The position numbers were made by a program, and so were the translations under genes. From Bacillus sp. NEB1478 (GTDB lineage: Bacteria; Bacillota; Bacilli; Bacillales; Fictibacillaceae): a DNA stretch of 64,000 bases. Shown here piece by piece: positions 10,469 to 18,039 of the stretch; the first letter of the stretch is position 1, and the number at the start of each line of letters is the position of its first letter. The notes under the pieces were generated by a model that was not told the origin of the DNA, did not search any database, and was given only the letters and a program-made list of their open reading frames with translations. Location of the stretch: assembly GCF_031582965.1 (NCBI RefSeq), contig NZ_CP134049.1, positions 3,844,001 through 3,908,000 on the forward strand, given 5' to 3'.

Positions 10469-10545
10469 TGGTAGCGGCGGAGGGAGTCGAACCCACGACC
10501 TCACGGGTATGAACCGTACGCTCTAGCCAGCTGAGCTACACCGCC
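10469..10545 (-). tRNA. tRNA-Met, elongator (anticodon CAT)
   Basis: A 77-nt cloverleaf with encoded CCA. Acceptor GGCGGTG/CGCCGCT is fully paired (with wobbles), unlike the 1-72 mismatch of initiator tRNA. The anticodon loop is GTTCATACC. A CAT anticodon could also be the lysidine-modified tRNA-Ile, but similarity (from memory) and position favour elongator Met. Confidence 0.92.
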
Positions 10546-10568
10546 ATTTTGTAAAAGACACAAGTGTT

Positions 10569-10597
10569 ATAATACAAGAATAATAGAAAGCTGTCAA
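10569..10597 (-). promoter_or_regulatory. SigA promoter of the tRNA-Met/Glu pair
   Basis: Minus-strand TTGACA (10597-10592), 17-bp spacer, TATTAT (10574-10569), about 24 bp upstream of the tRNA-Met 5' end. Confidence 0.85.
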
Positions 10598-10643
10598 TCA
10601 TTCTGCGAAAAATTTTTTATAAAATTTTTAATATGAAAACAAA

Positions 10644-10672
10644 CAAAAAGCACCCTTCAGAATAAGGGTGCT
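10644..10672 (-). terminator. Terminator of the yabP-yabQ-divIC-yabR operon
   Basis: Minus-strand AGCACCCTT...AAGGGTGCT hairpin followed by TTTTTG, 45 bp beyond the yabR stop. Confidence 0.88.
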
Positions 10673-10717
10673 AAAAATTTATAATCTATGGAAGAATGAG
10701 CATAAAAAATGCATCAA

Positions 10718-11158
10718 TTATCCTCTTCGGCCGCCGCGGCCTCCTCTTTTTGATTCAGTACTACGTTTTAAAGTAGTGAGTCGGTCTTCACTATCCTTAA
10801 GAAACTTACTCAACTTATCATCAAAAGACAATGAAGGAGAGTGGTTGTTTCCACCTCGATTAGGACCTTTACGGGATTTGTTAAATCCGCCTCTGGAAGG
10901 TGCTGGTCTAGTAGAAGCAACATTTTCTTTTGCTTTTTTAATAGATAAACCAATCTTTCCATCCTTCTCGATGCTCATTACCTTAACTTCTACTTGATCA
11001 CCAACTTTAAGAAACTCGTTGATGTCCTTTACGTAATTATCCGCAACTTCGCTAATATGCACAAGTCCTGTCGTACCCCCTGGAAGCTCAACGAACGCTC
11101 CAAAATGAGTAATTCCAGTAACTTTCCCTTGCAACTTGCTGCCTACTTCAATTGACAT
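10718..11158 (-). CDS. yabR: S1 RNA-binding domain protein YabR
   Basis: A 146-residue protein whose first ~75 residues are one S1/OB-fold domain (VGSKLQGKVTGITHFGAF, then GLVHISEVA and KIGLSIKKA), like polynucleotide phosphorylase and ribosomal S1 repeats. The tail is rich in Arg, Gly and Ser, ending in GGRGGRRG, probably an additional RNA contact. The ATG at 11158 follows GGAGG by 12 bp and gives the MSIEVGSKL start of the family; a longer frame to 11197 has no ribosome site. Last gene of the yabP-divIC operon; its cellular RNA target is not known. Confidence 0.92.
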   Translation of the reverse strand: MSIEVGSKLQGKVTGITHFGAFVELPGGTTGLVHISEVADNYVKDINEFLKVGDQVEVKVMSIEKDGKIGLSIKKAKENVASTRPAPSRGGFNKSRKGPNRGGNNHSPSLSFDDKLSKFLKDSEDRLTTLKRSTESKRGGRGGRRG

Positions 11159-11247
11159 GCAAAAAATGCTCCTCCTTAAAAATCTCAAAGATATCAATAC
11201 TTATTATACATTCGAAAAAATCTGCGTGTCAATAAACGTGTAATGCT

Positions 11248-11607
11248 TTATTCTGGAAGTTTAAAGATAGTTTCACCAGGCTTTGACATAAAAAAGTCGC
11301 GTCTGGCAATTTCTCCAATGTAATCTTTGTCATTTAGTTTATTCACTTCATCTTTAAGTTGTGCCTTTTCCTCTAGAAGAGCTTTATATTGTTCTTTAAT
11401 TTCTTTTTGTTCTGTCTGCTTCTCATTTAAAAGGGAGAGTTGCTCGGCAATACCTGTAATAATTAAAAAAGCAAAAAAGGAAAATACGATAAAAGCCCCC
11501 GTTAAACGCCTATACAGCCCGCGTTTACGTTTAGCGATCACCTTTTCATGACGCTCTTTATTCTGGATGTATTGTGAGTGAATCTCTGTTATTTTTTTTC
11601 GGCCCAT
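11248..11607 (-). CDS. divIC: Cell division protein DivIC (FtsB-like)
   Basis: Bitopic membrane protein of the divisome that partners FtsL and DivIB in activating septal peptidoglycan synthesis. The 119 residues show a basic cytoplasmic segment (RKRGLYRRLT), one membrane span at about 39-58, a coiled coil (about 60-95) and the LNDKDYIGEIARRDFF motif of the family. The ATG at 11607 has GGAGG 13 bp upstream; an in-frame TTG at 11649 lacks any ribosome site. The start lies 20 bp after the yabQ stop. Confidence 0.93.
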   Translation of the reverse strand: MGRKKITEIHSQYIQNKERHEKVIAKRKRGLYRRLTGAFIVFSFFAFLIITGIAEQLSLLNEKQTEQKEIKEQYKALLEEKAQLKDEVNKLNDKDYIGEIARRDFFMSKPGETIFKLPE

Positions 11608-11627
11608 TTTTTCGCGCTTCCCCTCCT

Positions 11628-12227
11628 TTACTTCTTTTTTCCCTTCCAATTGCTGACTTTATTCTTCAAGGAATGAAAAAACCCTGCAAACTTTAAATAT
11701 TTCTCCTTGAAATTATACCATTTTTGCTTCGGAATGAAACGCCATAGGAGATTCCCGATCCACTTAAAAGGGGAAAGAATAATTTTTAACAAAAGGAATA
11801 CTGTTTTCCGCAAGATATTCAGTACATATAAAATAATGCCAGATAAGATTATAAACAACCATTTTATCGGCATAACAATCATAATGTTAATAAGCCGTGC
11901 AAGGAATTTAAAAAGAGACACAATGACAGAAACAATCCATTCCAAAAACCTCTTGTATAACCTATCAAATAACGCCCTATATGCTGCATACCCGCAAATT
12001 AATGCTATAAAAATATAAAAACGTATTTCTGCATGATTGACATGTAAAAGTACATAAAAAACCAACAAAGCCTGTACCAGCCAAAAAAGTAAATCATTTA
12101 AAAAATGAAACCAATGCCATTTCCGTTTCTCATGAATGAATCGTCCGTAGGTGTCTATCGCCATACCGATCCATATTCCCATGAGCACCATGGAAACCAT
12201 CGTTTGAAACTGAACGGTCAAGGTCAT
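11628..12227 (-). CDS. yabQ: Spore cortex biosynthesis protein YabQ
   Basis: Sporulation membrane protein needed for cortex formation in B. subtilis. The 199 residues have membrane segments near 5-22, 38-60 and 68-85, then two hydrophobic stretches around 100-155, and a basic C-terminus. Its ATG overlaps the yabP TGA by 4 nt (ATGA), so translation is coupled. In B. subtilis the protein localises to the outer forespore membrane under SigE control; a candidate SigE promoter lies upstream of yabP. Confidence 0.92.
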   Translation of the reverse strand: MTLTVQFQTMVSMVLMGIWIGMAIDTYGRFIHEKRKWHWFHFLNDLLFWLVQALLVFYVLLHVNHAEIRFYIFIALICGYAAYRALFDRLYKRFLEWIVSVIVSLFKFLARLINIMIVMPIKWLFIILSGIILYVLNILRKTVFLLLKIILSPFKWIGNLLWRFIPKQKWYNFKEKYLKFAGFFHSLKNKVSNWKGKKK

Positions 12228-12532
12228 TTGAATAGTTTGCTAAAGAAGCCTTTAGTCTTTTCTGTGCTTTGTTGGTCGAGGTATACAAGGTCAAATACTT
12301 TCCCCTCGATATTTACAACTCCGGATTCCACATCAAGGTTTTTCATTTTTAGGTTCATACCGCGAATCGCTAAAAAACCCATGGACGTCTCAAGCAAAAA
12401 TTCTTCATTATCAAAGCTTTCAACTTGTTTAACCCCAGTGATTTCTAAACTTTTACGGCCAACCATTCTCACATCATGGTTAGGTGCAGCTGGCTTTTGA
12501 TTATACGTATTGTAATCATATCGTTGGTCCAT
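12224..12532 (-). CDS. yabP: Sporulation protein YabP
   Basis: Small soluble protein (102 residues) of the YabP/YqfC family, required with YabQ for spore cortex assembly. The core GVKQVESFDNEEFLLET and the ending KGFFSKLFK are the family hallmark. The ATG at 12532 is preceded by GGAGGGG at ideal spacing; the longer open frame to 12589 runs into the promoter. First gene of the yabP-yabQ-divIC-yabR operon, so a sporulation promoter feeds an essential division gene. Confidence 0.94.
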   Translation of the reverse strand: MDQRYDYNTYNQKPAAPNHDVRMVGRKSLEITGVKQVESFDNEEFLLETSMGFLAIRGMNLKMKNLDVESGVVNIEGKVFDLVYLDQQSTEKTKGFFSKLFK

Positions 12533-12557
12533 ACAATCCCCTCCTCTATTCCATACA

Positions 12558-12585
12558 AATGTATGAAACAAGCAGAAGAAATAGA
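12558..12585 (-). promoter_or_regulatory. Candidate SigE promoter of yabP
   Basis: Minus-strand -10 CATACATT (12565-12558) is an exact match to the SigE CATACANT consensus. A weak -35, TCTATTT (12585-12579), lies 13 bp upstream. B. subtilis yabP is SigE-dependent (known). The -10 lies in a short palindrome, CATACAAATGTATG. Confidence 0.6.
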
Positions 12586-12604
12586 ACAAGCTGTCAAGAA
12601 ATGC

Positions 12605-12720
12605 TGAAATGACCTGTTAGCCCCGACAAGCACATAAACTCCTGACAACGGATACGCTTTTTGTATCCTAGGATGGAGAGAATGTGACCTCGAGGGGCTG
12701 GTCATTGAAGCTGGACACTA
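12605..12720. repeat. Folded intergenic element with AGCCCC/GGGGCT closing stem
   Basis: GACC-AGCCCC (12611-12624) pairs with GGGGCT-GGTC (12694-12703), enclosing a GGATAC/GTATCC hairpin (12650-12668). The minus strand contains CAGCCCCTCGAGGTCA and GCTTGTCGGGGCTAACAGG. From memory these words recur in an intergenic repeat found in many Bacillaceae. There is no T-run, so it is not a simple terminator. Confidence 0.55.
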
Positions 12721-12745
12721 TAAGCTAAACCACTCACAGAAAACG

Positions 12746-12774
12746 AAAAGAACCTGAAGAATTCAGGTTCTTTT
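12746..12774. terminator. Terminator of rqcP (symmetrical)
   Basis: AAAAGAACCTGAA...TTCAGGTTCTTTT is a near-perfect inverted repeat able to terminate in either direction; it lies immediately after the rqcP stop. Confidence 0.88.
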
Positions 12775-12775
12775 C

Positions 12776-13039
12776 TCAGTCGTTTTCGATTCGGTTTTCT
12801 TCGAGAACGGTGTACATATTGTCAGCGTCCTCTTTTTTAGTCGTATCTTTAAGCTCGTTGATTTTAACTTTAACAAGCTTTTGGCCAAAACGAATCGCAA
12901 GTTCATCTCCAACTTTTACATCAGAAGACGCTTTTGCCTGCAGACCGTTTATTGTGATACGCCCTTGATCTGAGATTTCCTTCGCCACAGTTCTTCGTTT
13001 GATAAGGCGGGAAACCTTCAGAAACTTGTCCAAACGCAT
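12776..13039 (-). CDS. rqcP: S4-domain RNA-binding protein RqcP (YabO)
   Basis: An 87-residue protein that is essentially one S4 domain: [19 protein letters not shown], then [20 protein letters not shown]. RqcP works with RqcH in ribosome-associated quality control, binding the 50S-peptidyl-tRNA complex during alanine tailing of stalled nascent chains (known for B. subtilis). The ATG lies 2 bp beyond the stop of the HU gene, so the pair is almost certainly cotranscribed and perhaps coupled. Confidence 0.95.
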   Translation of the reverse strand: MRLDKFLKVSRLIKRRTVAKEISDQGRITINGLQAKASSDVKVGDELAIRFGQKLVKVKINELKDTTKKEDADNMYTVLEENRIEND

Positions 13040-13041
13040 GC

Positions 13042-13314
13042 TTACTTAACAGCCTCTTTTAACTTATTTCCTGCTTTGAATGCTGGAACAGTTGCAGCTG
13101 GGATTTGAATTTCTTTTCCTGTTTGAGGGTTGCGGCCAGTACGGCTAGAACGCTCGCGAGTTTCAAAAGTTCCAAATCCAACAAACTGTACTTTGTCTCC
13201 ATCTTTAAGAGCAGAAGTGATTTCTTCAATTACACCATTAACGACTGTTTCTACGTCTTTTTTTGTAAGACCTGACTTTTCTGAGATATTTGTTACCAAT
13301 TCATTTTTGTTCAT
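13042..13314 (-). CDS. HU-family nucleoid DNA-binding protein
   Basis: A 90-residue HU protein: [20 protein letters not shown], the [12 protein letters not shown] beta signature and the DNA-intercalating arm [14 protein letters not shown] with its proline. It binds and bends DNA non-specifically in the nucleoid. It sits between yabN and rqcP, where B. subtilis has no HU gene as far as I recall (hbs is elsewhere). A second HU gene outside this window is therefore likely, and this copy may be a paralogue. AGGAGG precedes the ATG. Confidence 0.95.
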   Translation of the reverse strand: MNKNELVTNISEKSGLTKKDVETVVNGVIEEITSALKDGDKVQFVGFGTFETRERSSRTGRNPQTGKEIQIPAATVPAFKAGNKLKEAVK

Positions 13315-13352
13315 TTTTAATTACCTCCTAAAGTTTCTATCAAATAATTCGG

Positions 13353-13383
13353 TAGAAACCCTTTATAATTAAGGGTTTCATGA
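13353..13383. terminator. Hairpin between yabN and the HU gene
   Basis: GAAACCCTT TATAATT AAGGGTTTC is a perfect 9-bp stem. It lacks a strong T-run in either direction, so it may be a weak terminator of upstream transcription or a leader hairpin of the HU-rqcP mRNA. Since yabN lies downstream of HU on this strand order, the hairpin is in the HU leader. Confidence 0.5.
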
Positions 13384-13442
13384 TATTTCTCGAGAAAATA
13401 TTCTCTATTTCTCACTATAATCCTTCTTCTATCAAAAAAAAA

Positions 13443-14882
13443 TTATTTTGCCTCGTTCCAAAAACGGTCCATTTCTTCTAAAGAAACGTCATCAAATGAA
13501 AGATTTTTTGCTTTTAACGACGATTCTATATAGTTAAAACGTTTGTAGAACTTTCGGTTTGTTGCATTCAATGCTTCCTCAGGGTCTATTTTATAAAATC
13601 TCGCTAAATTAACGACAGAGAACAAGATGTCTCCTAATTCTTTTAGCTGCTCTTCTCCTTCAGCATCTTGAAATTCTTTTAACTCTTCCATAATCTTATC
13701 ATAAACCGGTTCTATGTCTTCCCAGTCAAAACCAACTTTTGCCGCTTTTTTCTGGTATTGAAATGCTCTTTGCATAGCAGGCAACCCTGTAGGAACACCA
13801 TCAAGCAACGACTCTCGCTCTAACTTCCCTTTTTCTTTCGCTTTAATCGCTTCCCAATTTGCAACGACTTCATCAGCATCCTCAGCCTTTACATCTCCAA
13901 AAACATGAGGATGGCGGCGTATCATCTTTTCGGTCAGTGCTTCTATCACATCTTCAATAGCAAAGAATCCTTCTTCTTCACCAATTTGAGCATGCAGCAG
14001 TATTTGGAGCATTACATCTCCCAGTTCTTCTGCTATGGCTTCATCATCTTCCTCGTCGATCGCATCTAATACTTCATATGCTTCTTCTATTAAATATTTT
14101 TTCAAAGTGACATGCGTCTGTTTTTGATCCCATGGACAGCCTCCTGGACCTCTTAATCTTGCAATTACGTTTTTCAAAAAAGAAAAATCGCGATACAACA
14201 TGGATTCGTCTTTAACTGGCGGTACGTAAACAGCAGTTAAGTTGTTTAATGTGACTGCTTGGTCTAGTTCGTAAAGCGGAACTCTCGTTATCGATTCACC
14301 GGTACTTCCTGCTGCAGTTACGACTGTTACTTCATAATCATCAGGGTATTTTTCCATGAGCGTTAACTTCACTTCTGATGCGATAAACGCGTCATACACT
14401 TGTACAATTACAAGATGATGCCGAATTTGTATTTCATCTTTTTGCATAGCGGTTCCATCTACTATTTGGCATCCTTCAATGGGATCGATTTTCAGAGCAG
14501 TATACATTTCATCCAGAAAGCTTTTTCCGCCGGCAACACTTACCTCTACATTGTTTTCAGCTGCTTTATTTAAAAGTATTTGTACAGATTGCTCAGCCAC
14601 AAGCGGATGGCCAGGTACTGCGTAAATAATATGATCATTTGTTTGTGCTGCTTGAAAAAGTACAGAAGCAATTTCTTCATAAACCGGTTCAAACCGATCG
14701 TGTTTTTCATAGATTTCATCAAAGAAAATAAAAGATTTCCCTTCTGCTGCGAGCTCTTCAATAGCAGGATGATCTTTTGTTCTTGTATATACCGTTTCTG
14801 TTTCCTTTATCAGCCGGTAGATCCCTAACGTCATTTGATCTAAGTTTCCGGCTCCAAGTCCTATAACTGTAATCTTCTTCAT
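13443..14882 (-). CDS. yabN: Tetrapyrrole methylase-MazG fusion protein YabN
   Basis: A two-domain protein of 479 residues. The N-terminal ~215 residues resemble SAM-dependent tetrapyrrole (cobalt-precorrin) methylases (VIGLGAGNLDQMTLG, YAVPGHPLVAEQ). The C-terminal part is a MazG nucleoside triphosphate pyrophosphohydrolase (GGCPWDQKQTH, the EExxE-type helix EEAYEVLDAIDEEDDEAIAEE, then a second MazG repeat). The MazG half probably cleans the NTP/dNTP pool; the methylase substrate is unknown. The ATG follows directly after the yabM TAA, so the two are cotranscribed. Confidence 0.94.
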   Translation of the reverse strand: MKKITVIGLGAGNLDQMTLGIYRLIKETETVYTRTKDHPAIEELAAEGKSFIFFDEIYEKHDRFEPVYEEIASVLFQAAQTNDHIIYAVPGHPLVAEQSVQILLNKAAENNVEVSVAGGKSFLDEMYTALKIDPIEGCQIVDGTAMQKDEIQIRHHLVIVQVYDAFIASEVKLTLMEKYPDDYEVTVVTAAGSTGESITRVPLYELDQAVTLNNLTAVYVPPVKDESMLYRDFSFLKNVIARLRGPGGCPWDQKQTHVTLKKYLIEEAYEVLDAIDEEDDEAIAEELGDVMLQILLHAQIGEEEGFFAIEDVIEALTEKMIRRHPHVFGDVKAEDADEVVANWEAIKAKEKGKLERESLLDGVPTGLPAMQRAFQYQKKAAKVGFDWEDIEPVYDKIMEELKEFQDAEGEEQLKELGDILFSVVNLARFYKIDPEEALNATNRKFYKRFNYIESSLKAKNLSFDDVSLEEMDRFWNEAK

Positions 14883-16466
14883 TTATGGTCTCCTTTTTTT
14901 AAGTCGGCTCATAATCTTTTTCACAATACTAACGGAATGAGACAATGACTCCCACTCCTTTTCAGAAAAAAATTTAAATTTCATCATACATAAAAAATAA
15001 ACAATAGCTCCAACTATTGAAGAGCTTAATGCAAGAAACGATGCATTTTCTCTGCTGTTCATCTCCACAAAATACGTCTGAACCCCTAATAGCCACAGTT
15101 TAACTATAATAATCATGGCGATCACCGAGAAAAAGTAAGAAAGGATTGGAATATTACTTTCATTCCAAAAGTGTGTAACTTTTTGTAGTTTAATAAACTG
15201 AATAAGCGCTGCAATAAAAGTAGCAAACACCGTTGATGTTGCCGCACCAGGAGCACCCCAAAAAGGAATGAAAACAATGTTCCCAATGATTTTTACTAAG
15301 AAAGCGGCCAATATCGCGATTGCTGCATATCGCCCATACCCCATCCCCTGCAGCAAACCTGTAGACGTATATATAAGCGATACAAACAAAATAGAACCGC
15401 ACAAAATGGCGAGTGCAAATGTTCCTTCAGCATTTTTGAACAGCATAACATTTAACGGTTTCATTATGCATATAAGACCTGCCGAGGCAGCCCCGCCAAA
15501 AATGATAGAAATTTTAACAGACAGTGATGTTAAAGATTTAATCTCCACATGCTGCTTCTTTTTCATGAGACTAGCGATTTCAGGCACAACTGCCAATGCA
15601 ACCGAGGCCGCAGCAACTGTCCCTAATTGAAGAAGTGGCTGTCCTCTGTCGAAAACCCCTTTTATAAGCTTCGCGTCATAAGAATTTACTCCATGATCTA
15701 TTAATAAGTTTACAAAAAGAAACGCATCCACCATTTGCATTAGCCCTAGTACTAAAGCACTTAACGAAAGATAAATACTGGTTTTCATCAATTCGGCACT
15801 ATACAAAAATCGAAATTTCGCCTGAAAACTATAAGGAGGTGCAATCCCTTTTTTCCAAAACAAGAGTAAAAACAGACCCGATGCAGCAGACCCGAGTACT
15901 GAACCTGCTATTGCTCCTGCCCCCGTTGTATAGCTTGAATAATTGTTCATGACAAAGTAGTAAGATAAAAGCAATATGCCTGATACACGTATCGTCTGTT
16001 CAATCAGCTGTGATACTGCCGTCAGCTGCATGTCACCATATCCTTGATACATTCCCCTTAAATAAGCGGAGAGCGGAATGAACAAAAATAAAATCGAAAT
16101 AACACGTATTGGCAAATAAAGCTGGGAATCTCCCATTAAGTCCGCTATGTATGTTGCAGAAAAAAACAGAAGCAGGAAAGAAATAACACCTAAGAAACAG
16201 GATGTCCAAAAAGATGTTTTTATAAGATGGTCATTAACCGTTTTTTCAGAAGCTATCATTTTAGATAACGCCATTGGAAAACCCGTAAATGCAACGGCTA
16301 CCGCTATCGCATAAAAAGGATATGCTTGTTGAAATACATAAAAACCGAAATCTCCTGTCATATTTTGATAGGGAATTCGGTAGACAACACTTAATAATTT
16401 TACGACAAGGCCAGCTGCAGTAAGCAGCATCGCACCTTCCCATACAGAAGATGTTTTCGATTTCAT
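14883..16466 (-). CDS. yabM: MOP-superfamily polysaccharide/lipid flippase YabM (SpoVB family)
   Basis: Integral membrane protein of 527 residues with about 13-14 predicted hydrophobic spans, starting near residue 12. It belongs to the MATE/MOP exporter superfamily (SpoVB/MurJ-like) and probably flips a lipid-linked oligosaccharide across the cytoplasmic membrane. In B. subtilis this position holds yabM; the substrate is not defined. Its stop codon abuts the yabN start (TAAATG). The gene is preceded by almost 900 bp of repeat-rich non-coding DNA. Confidence 0.92.
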   Translation of the reverse strand: MKSKTSSVWEGAMLLTAAGLVVKLLSVVYRIPYQNMTGDFGFYVFQQAYPFYAIAVAVAFTGFPMALSKMIASEKTVNDHLIKTSFWTSCFLGVISFLLLFFSATYIADLMGDSQLYLPIRVISILFLFIPLSAYLRGMYQGYGDMQLTAVSQLIEQTIRVSGILLLSYYFVMNNYSSYTTGAGAIAGSVLGSAASGLFLLLFWKKGIAPPYSFQAKFRFLYSAELMKTSIYLSLSALVLGLMQMVDAFLFVNLLIDHGVNSYDAKLIKGVFDRGQPLLQLGTVAAASVALAVVPEIASLMKKKQHVEIKSLTSLSVKISIIFGGAASAGLICIMKPLNVMLFKNAEGTFALAILCGSILFVSLIYTSTGLLQGMGYGRYAAIAILAAFLVKIIGNIVFIPFWGAPGAATSTVFATFIAALIQFIKLQKVTHFWNESNIPILSYFFSVIAMIIIVKLWLLGVQTYFVEMNSRENASFLALSSSIVGAIVYFLCMMKFKFFSEKEWESLSHSVSIVKKIMSRLKKRRP

Positions 16467-16522
16467 GGTTTACCTCTAACTATCCATTGCTGGTGATTTT
16501 AATTTAAGAAAAGAATCTTTTA

Positions 16523-16747
16523 AAAGGCTGTTTTCGCAATCATGTTTTTGTAAGCAATTGATTTCCGTTTCAGGGCGCTCGCTTTCCGGGGGGGTTGCGG
16601 TGAGCCTCCTAAGCGCTTTGCACTTTCAGGAGTCTCACCTGTCCCACTATTCCCCCAGGAGTCTCGCACCTTGCACTTCAATCAACTAGTCATTGATGAA
16701 GATCAACAAGACAAACCAGAGCAACAATCTTTAAGAAAAGAGCCTTT
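16523..16747. repeat. MITE-like element, family A (best preserved copy)
   Basis: AAAGGCTGTTTTC at 16523-16535 and GAAAAGAGCCTTT at 16735-16747 are inverted repeats (12 of 13 matching) bounding 225 bp. Inside are GCTCGCTTTCC, TGCGGTGAGCCTCCT, GTCTCACCTGTCCC and CAGGAGTCTCGCACCTT blocks. No reading frame for a transposase exists. Related copies lie at 1063 and 23508 and a fragment at 38118. I recall the same blocks from other Bacillus intergenic regions. Confidence 0.75.
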
Positions 16748-16854
16748 AGAAAAGAGCTAACGAAAAAAACAAATATATTTCCCGGGACGACACGAGTCGA
16801 CAGAAACAGCTTTTATTCTTGAATTCAAGGTATTATACCATAATTAAATTCCAT

Positions 16855-17316
16855 GCTTACAAAGTTTCAAGGAACGGATTATATTACACATACGTAAGTA
16901 CCGCAGAAGCAAAACCAACGACGAGATTCGATGCTTATCAATCAAATAGATGGTGATTTAGAAGCAAGAAGGTCGAGGAAGTGAGATTTTCGAGGAGCGG
17001 AATGTAGTTAACCCTACATGAGCACTGAGAAAACGAGAGTAACGACGAGATTCGCAGCTTATCCATCCAATAGTTGGTGATTTAGAAGCAAGAAGGTCGA
17101 GGAAGTGAAGTTTCGAGGAACGGATCGTATTACACATACGTGAGTACCGCAGAAACAAAACTGACAAAGAGATTCGCAGCTTATCTTTCAAATAGTTGGT
17201 GATTCAGAAGCAAGAAGGTCGAGGAAGTGAGATTTTCGAGGAGCGGAATGTAGTTAACCCTACATGAGCACCGAGAAAACGAGAGTGACGACGAGATTCG
17301 ACGCTTATCAATCACC
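16855..17316. repeat. Tandem array of ~124-bp repeats (family B), locus 1
   Basis: Units start at GATTCG 16924, 17048, 17171 and 17294 (spacing 124, 123, 123), preceded by a partial unit. Each has GCTTATC, TTTAGAAGCAAGAAGG, GAGGAAGTGA, a CGAGGA[AG]CGG block, a short hairpin and TGAG[TC]ACCG. The hairpin stem alternates between TGTAG/CTACA and CGTAT/ATACG in successive units. The whole 16467-17356 spacer otherwise holds only the family A element and no gene. Confidence 0.85.
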
Positions 17317-17356
17317 AATAACAAAAAAAAGAAGAGCAATTATGCCCTCCTCCATA

Positions 17357-17893
17357 CTAGTGCTCCATCTGTCTTGCCAAAAATCCTGCTGCTGTTTCAG
17401 CAAGTTTTTGTTCCAAATCCGAAAGTTTTTTACCTTCTTTTCCGATCATGACAACAGCACCAATCGGATCTCCGCCTGCAATAATAGGTGCGATTACATG
17501 GGAAGTATTTTCTTTAATGCCGTCAATAAGCTCGGCTTCAGTTCCATTGGATTCCACCAATGTTTTACGGTCACTCATGGATGTTTCCACGACTTTTCCG
17601 ATGCTTTTATTATGATAATCTTTTTTGGATCCGCCAGCTACCGCAATGTATGTATCACGGTCAGCAATAAGTACAACATGACCTGTACTGTCAGAAAGAC
17701 TTTCTGCATATTCCTTTGCAAAATCTCCTAATTCATTGATTGGAGAATATTTTTTTAGAATGACTTCTCCATCTCTGTCTACAAAAATTTCAAGCGGGTC
17801 ACCCTCACGAATTCGCAGCGTTCTGCGGATTTCTTTTGGAATAACAACGCGCCCCAGGTCATCAATACGTCGAACGATACCAGTCGCTTTCAT
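17357..17893 (-). CDS. spoVT: Stage V sporulation protein T (AbrB-type regulator with GAF-like domain)
   Basis: Forespore transcription regulator that tunes SigG-dependent genes. Residues 1-50 are an AbrB-type swapped-hairpin DNA-binding domain (MKATGIVRRIDDLGRVVIP), and the remainder is a GAF-like dimerisation domain ending in AAGFLARQME. The length of 178 residues equals the usual SpoVT. The ATG at 17893 follows GGAGGG; an upstream extension to 17932 lacks a ribosome site. Paralogous with abrB at 37770: the N-terminal domains are plainly alike. Confidence 0.97.
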   Translation of the reverse strand: MKATGIVRRIDDLGRVVIPKEIRRTLRIREGDPLEIFVDRDGEVILKKYSPINELGDFAKEYAESLSDSTGHVVLIADRDTYIAVAGGSKKDYHNKSIGKVVETSMSDRKTLVESNGTEAELIDGIKENTSHVIAPIIAGGDPIGAVVMIGKEGKKLSDLEQKLAETAAGFLARQMEH

Positions 17894-17942
17894 ATAAATA
17901 AAGCCCTCCATTTTCGGATGATGATAGTTCACTGATGTAACA

Positions 17943-17984
17943 ACAAAATGGTTCCTTCCGAGAAAGAATGTTCCATTTTCTAGG
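17943..17984 (-). terminator. Hairpin between mfd and spoVT
   Basis: AAAATGGAACATTCTTTC and GAAGGAACCATTTT pair (with a small bulge) on the minus strand, followed by GTTGTT. It probably ends mfd transcription; the weak T-tract leaves doubt. Confidence 0.5.
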
Positions 17985-18039
17985 TTTATTATTTGTTACA
18001 TCTCCTGTTCTATTCACGATTAGGAGGGCTTAATAAATT

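Noticed and set aside
12469..12705. Minus-strand open frame of 78 codons upstream of yabP
   Set aside because: It overlaps the folded element, the SigE promoter and yabP in another frame; composition is that of the repeat.
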